Source: Gammaproteobacteria bacterium (lineage in GTDB: Bacteria; Pseudomonadota; Gammaproteobacteria; PS1; Pseudothioglobaceae). From it: DNA of 43,300 nt. Below, piece by piece: positions 33,914 to 43,270 of the stretch; positions within the stretch are counted from its first letter, which is position 1, and each line of letters begins with the position of its first letter. Made by a program: the position numbers and the translations under genes. Location: contig JAQWRQ010000014.1 of assembly GCA_029243595.1 (NCBI GenBank), forward strand, positions 1-43,300. Reading direction: 5' to 3'. The notes beneath the pieces were generated by a model. It worked only from the letters and a program-made list of their open reading frames with translations. It had not been told where the DNA came from and ran no database searches.

Positions 33914-33947
33914 GGTAATCTATCATCTCGACTGGCTGAAAGGCCAG
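33904..33947 (+). promoter_or_regulatory. Two leader hairpins controlling leuA (attenuator-like)
   Basis: Hairpin A is ATTACC (33904-33909), loop GTAA (33910-33913, a GNRA tetraloop containing the leader stop), GGTAAT (33914-33919). Hairpin B is CTGGC (33932-33936), loop TGAAAG, GCCAG (33943-33947). A stalled ribosome on the Leu codons would melt hairpin A. Hairpin B has no T tract after it, so classical Rho-independent attenuation is not apparent. Translational control, Rho-dependent termination or a pseudoknot are alternatives. The leuA ribosome binding site AGGAGAG (33981-33987) is strong and outside both stems. Confidence 0.6.
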
Positions 33948-33994
33948 CACATCTAAAAAACATAAGCAACAAAACAGATACAGGAGAGACAACA

Positions 33995-35527
33995 ATGTCC
34001 GACAAACTAATTATTTTTGATACAACCCTTCGCGATGGTGAACAGTCACCAGGTGCATCAATGACTAAAGATGAAAAGGTACGTATTGCCAAGGTATTGG
34101 AAAAGATGCGTGTCGATGTGATTGAGGCAGGTTTTGCTATTGCATCAGTAGGTGATTTTGAGGCAGTTCAAGCGGTGGCTAACGCCGTACAAGATTCCAC
34201 TATTTGCTCCCTTGCTAGAGCACTAGATAAAGATATTGATCGCGCAGGTGAAGCATTAAAAGGTGCTAATTCAGCTCGTATTCATACGTTTATTGCTACC
34301 AGCGATATTCACATGAAAATGAAGCTGAATATGACGCCAGATCAAGTCGTAGAACAAGCAGTTCGCGCAGTTAAACGTGCTAGACAATATACTGATAATG
34401 TAGAGTTTTCACCTGAGGATGCCGGTAGATCAGATGAGGATTTCCTTTGTCGTGTTATCGAAGCAACAATTGATGCAGGCGCAACTACGATTAACATTCC
34501 TGATACAGTTGGTTACAACATTCCGCACCAATTTGGCGCTACCATGAAGTCACTAATTGAACGAGTTCCAAATTCAGATAAAGCAATTTTCTCAGCGCAT
34601 TGTCATAACGACTTAGGTCTTGCTGTTGCTAACTCGTTGTCAGCAGTACTTAATGGGGCACGCCAAGTTGAGTGTACGATTAATGGCTTGGGTGAGCGTG
34701 CTGGCAACACTTCGCTAGAAGAGTTAGTAATGGCAGTGAGAACACGACAAGATGTATTTGACTGCGATACCAATATTGATTCGACACATATTTTGGCAGC
34801 ATCACGTTTGGTTTCTAGTGTAACTGGGTTTATTGTGCAACCAAATAAAGCTATTGTTGGTGCTAACGCCTTTGCTCATGAGGCAGGCATTCACCAAGAT
34901 GGCGTTTTAAAGCATCGCGAAACTTATGAAATTATGCGTGCTGAAGATGTAGGCTGGAATGCCAATCAATTGGTGCTGGGTAAGCATTCAGGGCGTAATG
35001 CCTTTAAAGTAAGGTTGGGCGAGCTAGGTGTTGAGTTTGATTCTGAAGAAAATTTGAACGATGCCTTTAGACGCTTTAAAGAGCTGGCTGATAAAAAACA
35101 TGAAATTTTTGATGAAGATCTGCAAGCCTTGGTATCAGAAACACAAACTGAGGCGAGCGAGCTAATCAAGCTAGTGTCCTTAAAAGTCTGCACTGAAACT
35201 GGCGAAGAAAATACTGCAACGGTTGTTTTGTCGGTTAACGACAAAGAGCAAACTGCCACTGCAAAAACCTCAGGTGCGGTAGATGCCACTTTTAGTGCAA
35301 TTAGCACTTTGGTAGATTTTGATATCAACCTGCAATTATATTCAGTGTCAAACGTCACTCAAGGTACGGATGCATTGGGTGAGGTTAATGTGCGCCTAGA
35401 GCATGATGGCCGTATTATCAATGGCCAAGGTGCAGATACAGATATTATTACTGCAAGTGCTAAAGCCTACATCCATGGATTGAATAAAATTATGGCGGCC
35501 ACTGATAGGGCGCATCCTCAAATATGA
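33995..35527 (+). CDS. leuA: 2-isopropylmalate synthase
   Basis: The protein has 510 residues (523 in E. coli). The HMGL-like barrel begins [18 protein letters not shown]. The metal ligands lie in [15 protein letters not shown] and [14 protein letters not shown], and a C-terminal LeuA dimer domain with leucine feedback site follows. It makes 2-isopropylmalate from ketoisovalerate and acetyl-CoA. It is the only leuABCD gene seen in the window. It is preceded by a leader peptide and overlaps the next gene by ATGA. Confidence 0.98.
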   Translation: MSDKLIIFDTTLRDGEQSPGASMTKDEKVRIAKVLEKMRVDVIEAGFAIASVGDFEAVQAVANAVQDSTICSLARALDKDIDRAGEALKGANSARIHTFIATSDIHMKMKLNMTPDQVVEQAVRAVKRARQYTDNVEFSPEDAGRSDEDFLCRVIEATIDAGATTINIPDTVGYNIPHQFGATMKSLIERVPNSDKAIFSAHCHNDLGLAVANSLSAVLNGARQVECTINGLGERAGNTSLEELVMAVRTRQDVFDCDTNIDSTHILAASRLVSSVTGFIVQPNKAIVGANAFAHEAGIHQDGVLKHRETYEIMRAEDVGWNANQLVLGKHSGRNAFKVRLGELGVEFDSEENLNDAFRRFKELADKKHEIFDEDLQALVSETQTEASELIKLVSLKVCTETGEENTATVVLSVNDKEQTATAKTSGAVDATFSAISTLVDFDINLQLYSVSNVTQGTDALGEVNVRLEHDGRIINGQGADTDIITASAKAYIHGLNKIMAATDRAHPQI

Positions 35528-35943
35528 ATGAAGCGTTAAGATCTCGTTATTTAGAGGCAATGGGTGTGCCTGATTTTTTGTATGCCCAGGCTAAATCTGA
35601 AAATCTTAATGCACAAAAAATCACCACACAATGTTTGGTGATTGAAACCAGCAATTCACATTCGTTTTGTTTAAGCGGAAAATCTCAAGATTTCTTATTA
35701 AAAATGCTGAGTGCTATCGGTCTTAAAAAAGATGATATTCAGTGTATCAGTATTAATATTGATGACTTGAGCCATACGCTTTCTGGCTACAATGCTAAAA
35801 CAGTGTTGCTGATGAGTAAGGGTTTAAAGCCATCTTCTAAGCAGCATTTTTCTACCCATCATCCGAGTGAAATCCTAATTAACGAGCAGCTCAAGCGTGA
35901 AGCTTGGGAAGTGTTAAAAGAGATCCAAGTATGTCTAAAGTAG
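35524..35943 (+). CDS. Small protein resembling DNA polymerase III psi subunit (HolD-like)
   Basis: The protein has 139 residues and starts within the leuA stop (ATGA overlap). The N terminus [13 protein letters not shown] resembles the region of HolD that binds the chi subunit. The C-terminal [21 protein letters not shown] is a motif shared by the uracil-DNA-glycosylase-like fold, to which psi is related. The length matches HolD (137 in E. coli). No glycosylase active-site motif is apparent, so a catalytic role is unlikely. HolD is poorly conserved, so this is a tentative call. The alternative is a truncated family 4 uracil-DNA glycosylase relative. Confidence 0.6.
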   Translation: MNEALRSRYLEAMGVPDFLYAQAKSENLNAQKITTQCLVIETSNSHSFCLSGKSQDFLLKMLSAIGLKKDDIQCISINIDDLSHTLSGYNAKTVLLMSKGLKPSSKQHFSTHHPSEILINEQLKREAWEVLKEIQVCLK

Positions 35944-36632
35944 ACTATACGTTAAAAGGTTACGATCGCCCTCAGCTAGCCACGCCAAATGGTGAAAGTA
36001 AATTATTAATGCATTCGTGTTGCGCCCCTTGCGCAGGTGAGATTATGGAGGCTTTAGCGGCTTCAGAAATTGAAACAACCATCTTTTTTTACAACCCGAA
36101 TATTCATCCAAAAGAAGAATACGAACTTCGTAAAGAAGAAAACATTCGCTTTGCACAAAAACTCGGCATGCCATTTATCGATGCAGATTATGACAAAGGC
36201 AATTGGTTTGATCGCACTCATGGCCAAGAAGACGAGCCTGAGCGTGGTGAGCGCTGTACCACGTGTTTTGATATGCGTTTTGAGGTAACCGCGCAGTATG
36301 CCAAAGATCATGGTTTTGACCTTATCTCTTCAACACTGGGTATTTCTCGTTGGAAAGATATGAAGCAGATTAATGGTTGCGGTGCGCGTGCAGCAAGCCC
36401 GTTTGATGGTGTGAGTTACTGGGATTTTAACTGGCGAAAGCAAGGTGGCTCATCGCGCATGCTGGAATTATCTAAGCGTGAAGAATTTTATCAACAAGAG
36501 TATTGCGGCTGTGTATATTCTCTACGGGATACTAATCGCTGGCGTGTTTCTCGTGGCAGGGATAAAATTGAACGTGGTGTAAAATTTTACCAAGAGGCAA
36601 TGGACAAGTTGTCTGTCCAAACTAAAATTTAA
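35931..36632 (+). CDS. queH: Epoxyqueuosine reductase QueH
   Basis: The protein has 233 residues from the ATG at 35931, where AGAGAT lies upstream; a frame opening at 35904 would add nine poorly supported residues. Cysteine motifs CCAPC near the N terminus, CTTC in the middle and CGC near the C terminus bind the iron-sulfur cluster and metal in this family. QueH is the cobalamin-independent enzyme for the last step of queuosine synthesis in tRNA, replacing QueG. It overlaps the previous gene by 13 bases and the convergent argF by three to four bases. Confidence 0.93.
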   Translation: MSKVDYTLKGYDRPQLATPNGESKLLMHSCCAPCAGEIMEALAASEIETTIFFYNPNIHPKEEYELRKEENIRFAQKLGMPFIDADYDKGNWFDRTHGQEDEPERGERCTTCFDMRFEVTAQYAKDHGFDLISSTLGISRWKDMKQINGCGARAASPFDGVSYWDFNWRKQGGSSRMLELSKREEFYQQEYCGCVYSLRDTNRWRVSRGRDKIERGVKFYQEAMDKLSVQTKI

Positions 36633-37528
36633 CCAAGCAAATATAACAACAGTGATTTTTGTGCATGTAAGCGATTTTCAGCTTCGCTCCATACTAAACT
36701 TTGCTTTCCATCGATGACATCAGCGCTAACTTCTTCACCACGATGCGCTGGTAAACAATGCATAAATAGTGCGCCTGATTTAGCATTACCCATGAGTGCA
36801 ACATCTACTTGAAAATCTTCAAAAGCCAACTCACGTTTTTTCTGCTCGTCTTCTTGCCCCATACTCGCCCAAACATCAGTCACTACAAGATCTGCATCTT
36901 TGCAAGCTGTTTTTGCATCGGTATATAAGTTGATGCAGTTAGCGTATTGGTCGATAAATTTTTGATCTGGCTCATAGTCTTTAGGGGTGGCGATATTTAG
37001 TGTAAAGTCAAAGACTTTAGCGGCTTGCATATAAGTGTGACACATGTTGTTACCATCGCCAATCCAAGCTACTACCTTGCCTTTAATCGAACCATTGTGC
37101 TCTTGGTAAGTCATCATGTCAGCCAGTAGTTGACAAGGGTGAGACTCATCTGATAGGGCGTTAATAATAGGCACCGATGAATGTTTGGCGAATGTATTGA
37201 TATCATCATGAGACGACACGCGCATCATTACTGCATCAACCATTGAGCTAATGACAACTGCACTATCAGTGATAGGCTCACCACGACCCAATTGAATATC
37301 CCTATCGGATAAAAATAATGCATGACCACCGAGTTGTGTCATTCCAGCTTCAAAAGAAACACGAGTACGTGTTGATGACTTGTCAAAAATCATTGCCAGT
37401 GTTTTATTTTCAAGGGTTTTGTTAATTTCCCCAGATTTATGTTGTTTTTTTAAGGTGATTGCCTGATCAATAATTTGTTGTAAATCATTGGTGGATAAAT
37501 CATCTAAATTAATAAAATTTTTTGTCAT
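36629..37528 (-). CDS. argF: Ornithine carbamoyltransferase
   Basis: The protein has 299 residues, the short anabolic form. The carbamoyl-phosphate loop is SSTRTR (51-56). The ornithine-binding stretch includes [11 protein letters not shown] and the C-terminal [12 protein letters not shown] with its catalytic Cys. It makes citrulline in arginine synthesis. It lies 14 bases after argD. Its TAA stop overlaps the queH stop on the other strand. Confidence 0.97.
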   Translation of the reverse strand: MTKNFINLDDLSTNDLQQIIDQAITLKKQHKSGEINKTLENKTLAMIFDKSSTRTRVSFEAGMTQLGGHALFLSDRDIQLGRGEPITDSAVVISSMVDAVMMRVSSHDDINTFAKHSSVPIINALSDESHPCQLLADMMTYQEHNGSIKGKVVAWIGDGNNMCHTYMQAAKVFDFTLNIATPKDYEPDQKFIDQYANCINLYTDAKTACKDADLVVTDVWASMGQEDEQKKRELAFEDFQVDVALMGNAKSGALFMHCLPAHRGEEVSADVIDGKQSLVWSEAENRLHAQKSLLLYLLG

Positions 37529-37542
37529 GTTTGTTTTCCCGT

Positions 37543-38700
37543 TTATACGGCGTCAATTAGTTCACAGACTGTATTGATCATTATGTCAGCTTCAGTTTTC
37601 CCCATAATTAATGGCGGCAATAGTCGAATTGATTGACCTGTGATGTTAAGTAGTAATTTTTTATTAAGCGCTTCAACTAGCAAGCTCGAACAATCTTGCT
37701 TAAGCTCAATGGCTAGCATCAAGCCTTTTGCACGTATTTCTAAAACTTTGTCTGAGTTCGAAAGCTTTGATTTTAAGCTTGATAGTAAGTATTCGCCCAT
37801 CTGCATAGTATTGCTAAGAATATTGTCTTTCTCGATAACCTCAAGCACTGCAAGCGCTGTTTTACATACCAGTGGGTTGCCACCAAAAGTAGATCCGTGA
37901 GAACCTGGCTGAAATAGTTTGGACGCTTTACCTTTAGCCAAGCACGCACCAATAGGTACGCCATTGCCTAAGCCTTTAGCTAAGGTTAAGACGTCAGGTG
38001 TTATGTTGTTGTATTGGTGAGCAAATAATTTTCCAGTACGGCCAATACCTGTTTGCACCTCGTCAAGTATTAGCAGCCAATTATTAGCTTCGCAAATATC
38101 CTGCACTTGATTAAGATAATCATCAGCTGGAATAATCACACCACTTTCACCTTGGATAGGCTCCAACATTACGGCCACTACATTAGCATTATCAGTGTGC
38201 GCTTTAATGGCGTTAATATCATCAAAGTCAACATGAATAAATTCACTAACCAAGGGTGCAAAACCAGATTGTACTTTTGGATTGCCAGTGGCAGACAGGG
38301 TTGCCATGGTGCGACCATGAAAACTTTGATTGGCCGTTAAGATAATTGGATTATCAATATTCTTAGCATGACCATGTAAACGCGCAATCTTGATAGCGGC
38401 TTCATTAGCTTCAGCGCCAGAGTTGCCAAAAAAAGCAGCATCCATATTAGATAATTGGCAAAGTTTTTCAGCCAATGCCTCTTGGTGTTCGATATGGTAC
38501 CAGTTACTTGTATGGATAAGCTTTTGTGCTTGTGACTGAATGGCATGTGATATCTCAGGATGAGAATGACCCAACCCTGTAACACCAACACCACAAAGTG
38601 CATCTAGGTATTGATCGCCTTTAGTGTCTGTCAGGTAACAACCTCCACCTTTAACAAAGGTGACTTCAAGCGGTGCATAATTTGACATTAAATAAGACAT
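37543..38700 (-). CDS. argD: Acetylornithine aminotransferase
   Basis: The protein has 385 residues and is a class III aminotransferase. The cofactor aspartate lies in [18 protein letters not shown] and the pyridoxal-phosphate lysine in [29 protein letters not shown] binds the phosphate. It converts N-acetylglutamate semialdehyde to acetylornithine, and many relatives also act on succinyldiaminopimelate for lysine. It heads an argD-argF unit. Confidence 0.95.
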   Translation of the reverse strand: MSYLMSNYAPLEVTFVKGGGCYLTDTKGDQYLDALCGVGVTGLGHSHPEISHAIQSQAQKLIHTSNWYHIEHQEALAEKLCQLSNMDAAFFGNSGAEANEAAIKIARLHGHAKNIDNPIILTANQSFHGRTMATLSATGNPKVQSGFAPLVSEFIHVDFDDINAIKAHTDNANVVAVMLEPIQGESGVIIPADDYLNQVQDICEANNWLLILDEVQTGIGRTGKLFAHQYNNITPDVLTLAKGLGNGVPIGACLAKGKASKLFQPGSHGSTFGGNPLVCKTALAVLEVIEKDNILSNTMQMGEYLLSSLKSKLSNSDKVLEIRAKGLMLAIELKQDCSSLLVEALNKKLLLNITGQSIRLLPPLIMGKTEADIMINTVCELIDAV

Positions 38701-38739
38701 AAATTTTTTAGTGTGTTTTTAACTTGGCCACTAAACAAA

Positions 38740-38761
38740 AAAGCCCCAAAACGGGGCTTTT
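38740..38761 (-). terminator. Terminator of the 67-residue gene (works on both strands)
   Basis: AAAGCCCC (38740-38747), loop of five, GGGGCTTT (38753-38760). On the minus strand it is followed by a further run of T, so it ends the small gene at 38782-38985 before argD. On the plus strand only TTTTA follows. Confidence 0.88.
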
Positions 38762-38795
38762 ATTACCAATCAGAATTCTGATTATGATTGGTAAT
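38762..38795 (-). other. 11-bp stem hairpin overlapping the end of the small gene
   Basis: ATTACCAATCA (38762-38772) pairs with TGATTGGTAAT (38785-38795) around a 12-base loop containing GAATTC. It includes the gene's stop codon (38782-38784) and sits directly ahead of the terminator on the minus strand, giving two tandem hairpins at the 3' end of one short mRNA. Confidence 0.65.
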
Positions 38796-38985
38796 GTAAA
38801 GGCGGTGCCATTTGACTATCGATTTCAGCTAACTCATTTTTGTAGCCTTCATAGAAAGAACCTGCTGGTGGGTTGACCCAATCTTCGTATGAAAAACCAT
38901 TTGCATCTGTATGAGCTTTAAAAGTATTTTGTAGTGCGATTCTTTTTGCGCTTAATTCATTAGATTCTTGACTAACTGCGTCCAT
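38782..38985 (-). CDS. Conserved-looking 67-residue protein, unknown function
   Basis: The protein has 67 residues with AGGAG well placed before the ATG, a TATAAT upstream at 39022-39027 and a strong terminator downstream, so it is a complete single-gene unit. There is no signal peptide or membrane segment. It is acidic, with an N-terminal helical region (NELSAKRIALQNTFKAH), a central aromatic/proline part (YEDWVNPPAGSFYEGYK) and an ending PPLHYQS. I do not recognise the family. The short size and strong signals suggest a well expressed regulator or accessory protein. Confidence 0.78.
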   Translation of the reverse strand: MDAVSQESNELSAKRIALQNTFKAHTDANGFSYEDWVNPPAGSFYEGYKNELAEIDSQMAPPLHYQS

Positions 38986-39021
38986 GTTTATCTCCTAAAT
39001 GTAGAATAAGTAAAAAGAGTA

Positions 39022-39027
39022 ATTATA
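39022..39027 (-). promoter_or_regulatory. -10 box of the 67-residue gene
   Basis: On the minus strand GGTTATAATTAC carries TATAAT, 37 bases before the start codon. The -35 region has no good match. Confidence 0.45.
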
Positions 39028-39147
39028 ACCTCAAATCAAGTTTTGTGGTGCTTATTATTTACTGTGAATAGTGACAAATACTTTACAATCTGTCTGGGTT
39101 TGTGTCACAATTAGGTTGAATATTTTTTAATCTGATAAGGAGCGTTT

Positions 39148-39444
39148 ATGCAATTAAGTATTTCTGGTCACCATCTCGACATCACCGAGGCAATCAAGCA
39201 ACATTCTACTGAAAAATTATCTAAAATTAAACATCACTTTGATCATTTGATTAATATCAATATGGTTTTAGGCGTTGAAAAGGATGTGCAAAAAGCCGAG
39301 GCAACCATTCATGTTAGCGGGGCAGATTTATTTGCTAAAGCTGAAAGCGACAATTTATACGTTTCTATTGACCAGATGGTTAATAAATTAGACTCACAAA
39401 TTAGAAAGCACAAAGAAAAATTAAACGACCATAGGAAAAACTAA
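39148..39444 (+). CDS. hpf: Ribosome hibernation promoting factor
   Basis: The protein has 98 residues, the short HPF form (95 in E. coli). It begins MQLSISGHHLDITEAIKQ, as in the family, and contains the conserved ATIHVSGADLFAKAESDNLYVSID region (cited as landmarks AEATIHVSG and DNLYVSIDQM) and a basic C terminus. It binds the 30S decoding centre and promotes inactive 100S ribosomes when growth slows. AAGGAG lies seven bases before the ATG. In many relatives it follows rpoN and precedes PTS genes; here it stands before mgtE. Confidence 0.96.
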   Translation: MQLSISGHHLDITEAIKQHSTEKLSKIKHHFDHLININMVLGVEKDVQKAEATIHVSGADLFAKAESDNLYVSIDQMVNKLDSQIRKHKEKLNDHRKN

Positions 39445-39453
39445 AGGTCGACT

Positions 39454-39475
39454 AACTTAGGGGAAATTCTAAGTT
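39454..39475 (+). other. Hairpin in the mgtE leader
   Basis: AACTTAG (39454-39460) pairs with CTAAGTT (39469-39475) around GGGAAATT. An A-rich stretch with AAGGA follows. No T tract, so not a standard terminator; it separates hpf and mgtE and could affect translation of mgtE. Confidence 0.4.
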
Positions 39476-39498
39476 TAAAAAAAAGGAATATTGATCCA

Positions 39499-40851
39499 AT
39501 GTCAGAAGTTGAAAACACTTCTTTCGAGGCTTGCCTCCAGAAACTAATGACGTCTCTGGAGGCATCTTTGTATGAAGAAGCCACTGCTCAACTCGCCAAT
39601 TTACACTCGGCTGAAATTGCTCGCCTGTTAGAAAGTGTCTCACCAAAAGATAGAACTCAACTTTGGTTAACCATTGATCCAAGCACACAAGGCGATATTC
39701 TTAAAGATCTCAGCGAGGATGTTCAGTCTCAACTCTTAAATGAAATGGATGTTGATGCCATTGTGAAGGCCACCGAAGGCCTAGATATGGATGACTTGGC
39801 AGACATTGTGCCTGAGTTGCCTGAGTCGGCCCTGCATAATTTGTTACTCACATTGGATCACAAACATCGAGATCATCTTAAGCGTGTTTTATCTTACCCA
39901 GAGGATTCGGCAGGTGGGTTGATGAATATTGATATTATTACGGTACGTGATGATGTCAGTGTGCGCACTGTGATTCGTTATTTACGCTTATTAAAAGAAA
40001 TGCCAAACGATACTGACAAGGTATTTGTGGTTGATCGCGCTTACAAGTATTTAGGTTCAATCCATATTTCTACTTTGCTAACCAACGAGGCAGAGCAAAA
40101 CATTAACCCGTTGATTAATAAAACTTTGAAGCCGATTTTGGCAGACATGCCCGAAAAAGAAGTAGCGCACTTGTTTGAACACCGCGATTTAATTTCCGCA
40201 CCGGTTGTTGATGAAAGCAACGAGCTGATTGGCCGTATTACCATTGACGATGTGGTTGACGTGATTCGTGATGAAGCCGAGCACTCAGTTATGTCAATGG
40301 CTGGTTTAGACGAAGAGGAAGATGTGTTTGCACCGGTAATGCAAAGTTCTAAACGTCGAAGTGTTTGGCTTGGTGTTAACCTAATCACAGTCTTTATTGC
40401 AGTATTTTTTATCGGCTTATTCGAAGCTACTTTGCAAGAGAAAATTGCCTTAGCAATCCTAATGCCAGTGGTGGCATCTATGGGTGGTATTGCCGGTACC
40501 CAAACCTTAATCTTGGTAACCCGTGGTATTGCTACCGGTAGAGTGACCACATCCAACCTTAAAGTATTAATGAATAAAGAGGTGGCGATTGGTTTTTTAA
40601 ACGGCATAATTTGGGCGATAGTAATCGGTGTGGCGACTTATGTTTGGTTTGAAGATATGATGCTCAGTGTTGTTATTGCACTAGCCATTATTGTTAATTT
40701 AATCTTTGCAGCTTTCTCCGGTGCGTTTTTGCCTTCGCTACTCATTAGGTTTAAGATCGATCCTGCATTGGCAGGCGGTGTAATCCTCACAACCATTACT
40801 GACGTAATCGGTTTTGTTGCTTTCTTAGGTTTGGCTTCACTAGTCATCTAA
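39499..40851 (+). CDS. mgtE: Magnesium transporter MgtE
   Basis: The protein has 450 residues. An N-terminal helical MgtE_N domain (1-135, with HSAEIARLLESVSPKDR) is followed by two CBS domains (about 140-260, PEDSAGGLMNIDIITVRDD marks the junction by its landmark SAGGLMN) and five membrane segments (about 285-450). The pore signature PVVASMGGIAGTQT carries the ion pathway. The cytoplasmic domains sense Mg2+ and gate the channel in this family. It starts about 11 bases after AAGGA, with a hairpin further upstream. Confidence 0.95.
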   Translation: MSEVENTSFEACLQKLMTSLEASLYEEATAQLANLHSAEIARLLESVSPKDRTQLWLTIDPSTQGDILKDLSEDVQSQLLNEMDVDAIVKATEGLDMDDLADIVPELPESALHNLLLTLDHKHRDHLKRVLSYPEDSAGGLMNIDIITVRDDVSVRTVIRYLRLLKEMPNDTDKVFVVDRAYKYLGSIHISTLLTNEAEQNINPLINKTLKPILADMPEKEVAHLFEHRDLISAPVVDESNELIGRITIDDVVDVIRDEAEHSVMSMAGLDEEEDVFAPVMQSSKRRSVWLGVNLITVFIAVFFIGLFEATLQEKIALAILMPVVASMGGIAGTQTLILVTRGIATGRVTTSNLKVLMNKEVAIGFLNGIIWAIVIGVATYVWFEDMMLSVVIALAIIVNLIFAAFSGAFLPSLLIRFKIDPALAGGVILTTITDVIGFVAFLGLASLVI

Positions 40852-40880
40852 CAAAAATCTTACTTTGTAAAGCAGTATAA

Positions 40881-41768
40881 ATGCCATTTGTACTTAAAAA
40901 ATTCAATGCCGTTCAAGGTAAGAAAATTCAGTCTTTCTTGTTAGATGAGGCTGGCTTATCATCATCAGCCTCTCAAAAACTTTTGTCTAAAAATAGAGTG
41001 TTTGATGACCAAGGTAACATCTTAAAAAATGGACAAACCATAGACTTTGAACATGTTCAAGTAGCTGTATTTGAGGGACGTACAAGAGGCTTAAAGCCCA
41101 TGTTTGAAGTTGAAGATTTTGCCGTCTTTGAGAAGCCATCTGGCATTATGGTGCACCCCACTCGAAAAGATACACCGTATTGCCTGCTTGATGAAATTAG
41201 ATACTACTTTGGTGATAAAGCAGATTTAGCGCACCGAATAGATGCTGAAACTTCAGGTTTGGTCTTAGTAGCTAAAAACAAGCAGGCGAGTACAATATTA
41301 AAAACCTTGTTTGAAAATAGAGAGTGTAATAAAGAATATTTGGCTTTAGTTAAAGGCCAGATTAAAAACAACATTACCATTGATAAACCCATCTCAAAAT
41401 CAAACGGCATCATTGGCATAAAAATGACTTGTGAAAACCAAGATGGTAAAGCATCAACAACACACATTCAGCCTTTAAAATTTAATGAACAAGATAATAC
41501 AACCTTAGTAAAGGCTATACCTATTACTGGCAGACAGCATCAAATCAGAGTACACCTAGATTCAATCGGACATACGATTTTGGGCGATCCAATCTACGGG
41601 GTTGATGATCAAGTGGCTGATCAATGTTTAAAAAAGACATTGTCAGATGAAGATAGAACTGATTTGACTGGTGCAAAGCGACTAATGCTTCATGCAAACA
41701 AGTTGTCATTTATTTATAAAGGTGAAAAATACAGTATTACTTCAAAATTTAGCAAATTTTACGAATGA
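40881..41768 (+). CDS. RluA-family 23S rRNA/tRNA pseudouridine synthase
   Basis: The protein has 295 residues. The catalytic aspartate is Asp121 in HRIDAETSG, and the second motif GRQHQIRVHL is intact. The N-terminal 65 residues look like a divergent S4 RNA-binding domain (SSSASQKLLSKNRVFDD). Whether it matches RluC, RluD or RluA in target cannot be decided by reading. It begins 29 bases after mgtE and is separated from the convergent phosphohexomutase by a terminator. Confidence 0.9.
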   Translation: MPFVLKKFNAVQGKKIQSFLLDEAGLSSSASQKLLSKNRVFDDQGNILKNGQTIDFEHVQVAVFEGRTRGLKPMFEVEDFAVFEKPSGIMVHPTRKDTPYCLLDEIRYYFGDKADLAHRIDAETSGLVLVAKNKQASTILKTLFENRECNKEYLALVKGQIKNNITIDKPISKSNGIIGIKMTCENQDGKASTTHIQPLKFNEQDNTTLVKAIPITGRQHQIRVHLDSIGHTILGDPIYGVDDQVADQCLKKTLSDEDRTDLTGAKRLMLHANKLSFIYKGEKYSITSKFSKFYE

Positions 41769-41805
41769 GCCGAATTTCACAGTAAAAAAAATCACATAAA
41801 TTGAT

Positions 41806-41831
41806 AAAAATAGCCTAAAAATGCTATTTTT
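41806..41831. terminator. Bidirectional terminator
   Basis: AAAAATAGC (41806-41814) pairs with GCTATTTTT (41823-41831) around an eight-base loop. It has T after it on the plus strand and a run of T on the minus strand, and lies between two convergent genes. Confidence 0.75.
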
Positions 41832-41887
41832 AAGCTAAAAACAAGGGTTTTTTACTATTTTTTAAGAAATTTCGTAAATAATTAAAA

Positions 41888-43261
41888 TCAGAAGTCTTTG
41901 GTGGAAATATCGTTAGCTTCTAGCCAGGTTCTGAACTTTGTTTGAATTTCTTCTATGGTTTTTTGATTATCCGCCTCAAAGCGAAGCACCAGGCATGGTG
42001 TGGTGTTAGAAGGGCGAACCAGGCCCCAGCCATTAGAATAATCCACTCGTACACCATCAATCGTGGTTATCTCAGCACCTTCAAAATTGACATTTGTAGC
42101 AAGTTTATCCATGGCTTTAAATTGGTCGCCTTGCTCGTCAAAGTGGATATTGATTTCTGGTGTGTTGATACTGTCAGGTAAATCGGCAAAAACCTCGGCG
42201 CAAGTTTTGTTGGTTTTTGACATAATTTCTAATAATCTTGCGCCGGTGTACAGAGCATCATCAAAGCCGTACCAACGTTCTTTAAAGAAAATATGGCCAC
42301 TCATTTCACCACCAAGGGCAGCACCGGTTTCTTTAAGCTTAGCCTTAATAAAGCTATGCCCAGTGCGTGACATGATTGGATCGCCTCCATGTTCGGCAAT
42401 GTCTTTTGGTAGTAAAGAAGAGCACTTAACGTCAAAAACAATTTTGGCACCTTTATTGCGTTCAAGGATATCTCTTGAATATAAAATCATTTGGCGATCT
42501 GCCCAAATAACATTACCTTTATTGTCAATGAGGCCGAGTCGGTCGCCATCACCATCAAAAGCAAAACCCATATCTGCACCGGTATCTTTTACTTCTTTGA
42601 TAATATCAATAAGATTTTTTGGTTTCGATGGGTCAGGGTGGTGGTTGGGAAAAGTACCATCTACCAAACAAAATAGTTTGGTAACTTTAGCACCAAGTTG
42701 CTCGAATAATTTTGGCGCGATGTTGCCAGCCACGCCGTTACCTGCATCGACAACAATATTAAGTGGTTTGTCAATCTTAATGTCTGATTTGATGCGATCA
42801 ATATAATCTTGCTCGATATCAACTTTAGTTGAAGTGCCGTGGCCTGTATTAAAGTCATTGTTTTTAATGCGTTGATACAGCTCTTGAATGCGATCGCCTG
42901 AGAGCGTTTCGCCAGCAATCATAATTTTAAAGCCGTTGTATTCTGGTGGATTGTGCGAGCCGGTGATCATTACACCACTTGTGGCAGCTTTGGTGTATGT
43001 GCCGTAATACACCAGCGGGGTAGGCACCATGCCAATATCAACAATATGACAGCCACTTGCTTTAAGGCCATCTTTTAAGGCGCTCATCAGCTCAAGACCA
43101 CTGAGGCGTCCATCGCGCCCCACGACAATACCACGCTCACCTTTGGCGATGGATTCACTACCAATCGCAAGGCCGATGAGTTTGACTGCATCAGGTGTGA
43201 GATCTTGCTCAACAATGCCGCGAATATCGTAAGCTTTAAAAATAGATTGTGAAATAGGCAT
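41888..43261 (-). CDS. algC: Phosphomannomutase/phosphoglucomutase
   Basis: The protein has 457 residues (463 in Pseudomonas AlgC). The phosphoserine is Ser102 in TGSHNPPEYNG, the metal loop is FAFDGDGDRLG, the sugar-binding loop is GGEMSGHIFF and the phosphate-binding loop is RPSNTTPCLVLRFE. It interconverts the 1- and 6-phosphates of mannose or glucose for LPS and polysaccharide precursors. Start MPISQSIFKAYDIRGIV matches the family. It could be labelled manB in other genomes. Confidence 0.94.
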   Translation of the reverse strand: MPISQSIFKAYDIRGIVEQDLTPDAVKLIGLAIGSESIAKGERGIVVGRDGRLSGLELMSALKDGLKASGCHIVDIGMVPTPLVYYGTYTKAATSGVMITGSHNPPEYNGFKIMIAGETLSGDRIQELYQRIKNNDFNTGHGTSTKVDIEQDYIDRIKSDIKIDKPLNIVVDAGNGVAGNIAPKLFEQLGAKVTKLFCLVDGTFPNHHPDPSKPKNLIDIIKEVKDTGADMGFAFDGDGDRLGLIDNKGNVIWADRQMILYSRDILERNKGAKIVFDVKCSSLLPKDIAEHGGDPIMSRTGHSFIKAKLKETGAALGGEMSGHIFFKERWYGFDDALYTGARLLEIMSKTNKTCAEVFADLPDSINTPEINIHFDEQGDQFKAMDKLATNVNFEGAEITTIDGVRVDYSNGWGLVRPSNTTPCLVLRFEADNQKTIEEIQTKFRTWLEANDISTKDF

Positions 43262-43270
43262 AGTGATAAA

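Noticed and set aside
33932-33960. Hairpin B of the leuA leader as a standard terminator
   Set aside because: The stem is only five base pairs and the following bases are ACATCTAAAAAA, with no T tract.
39100-39120. Possible sigma-54 promoter (TGTCAC...TTGAA) before hpf
   Set aside because: The GG and GC elements and their fixed spacing are not met; only a partial resemblance.
40041-40607. 188-codon minus-strand frame opposite mgtE
   Set aside because: Antisense shadow of the CBS and membrane part of MgtE; Ser/Thr/Ile-rich with no recognisable domain.
42063-42806. 247-codon plus-strand frame opposite the phosphohexomutase
   Set aside because: Long but antisense to strongly conserved catalytic segments of algC; no motif and no start signals.
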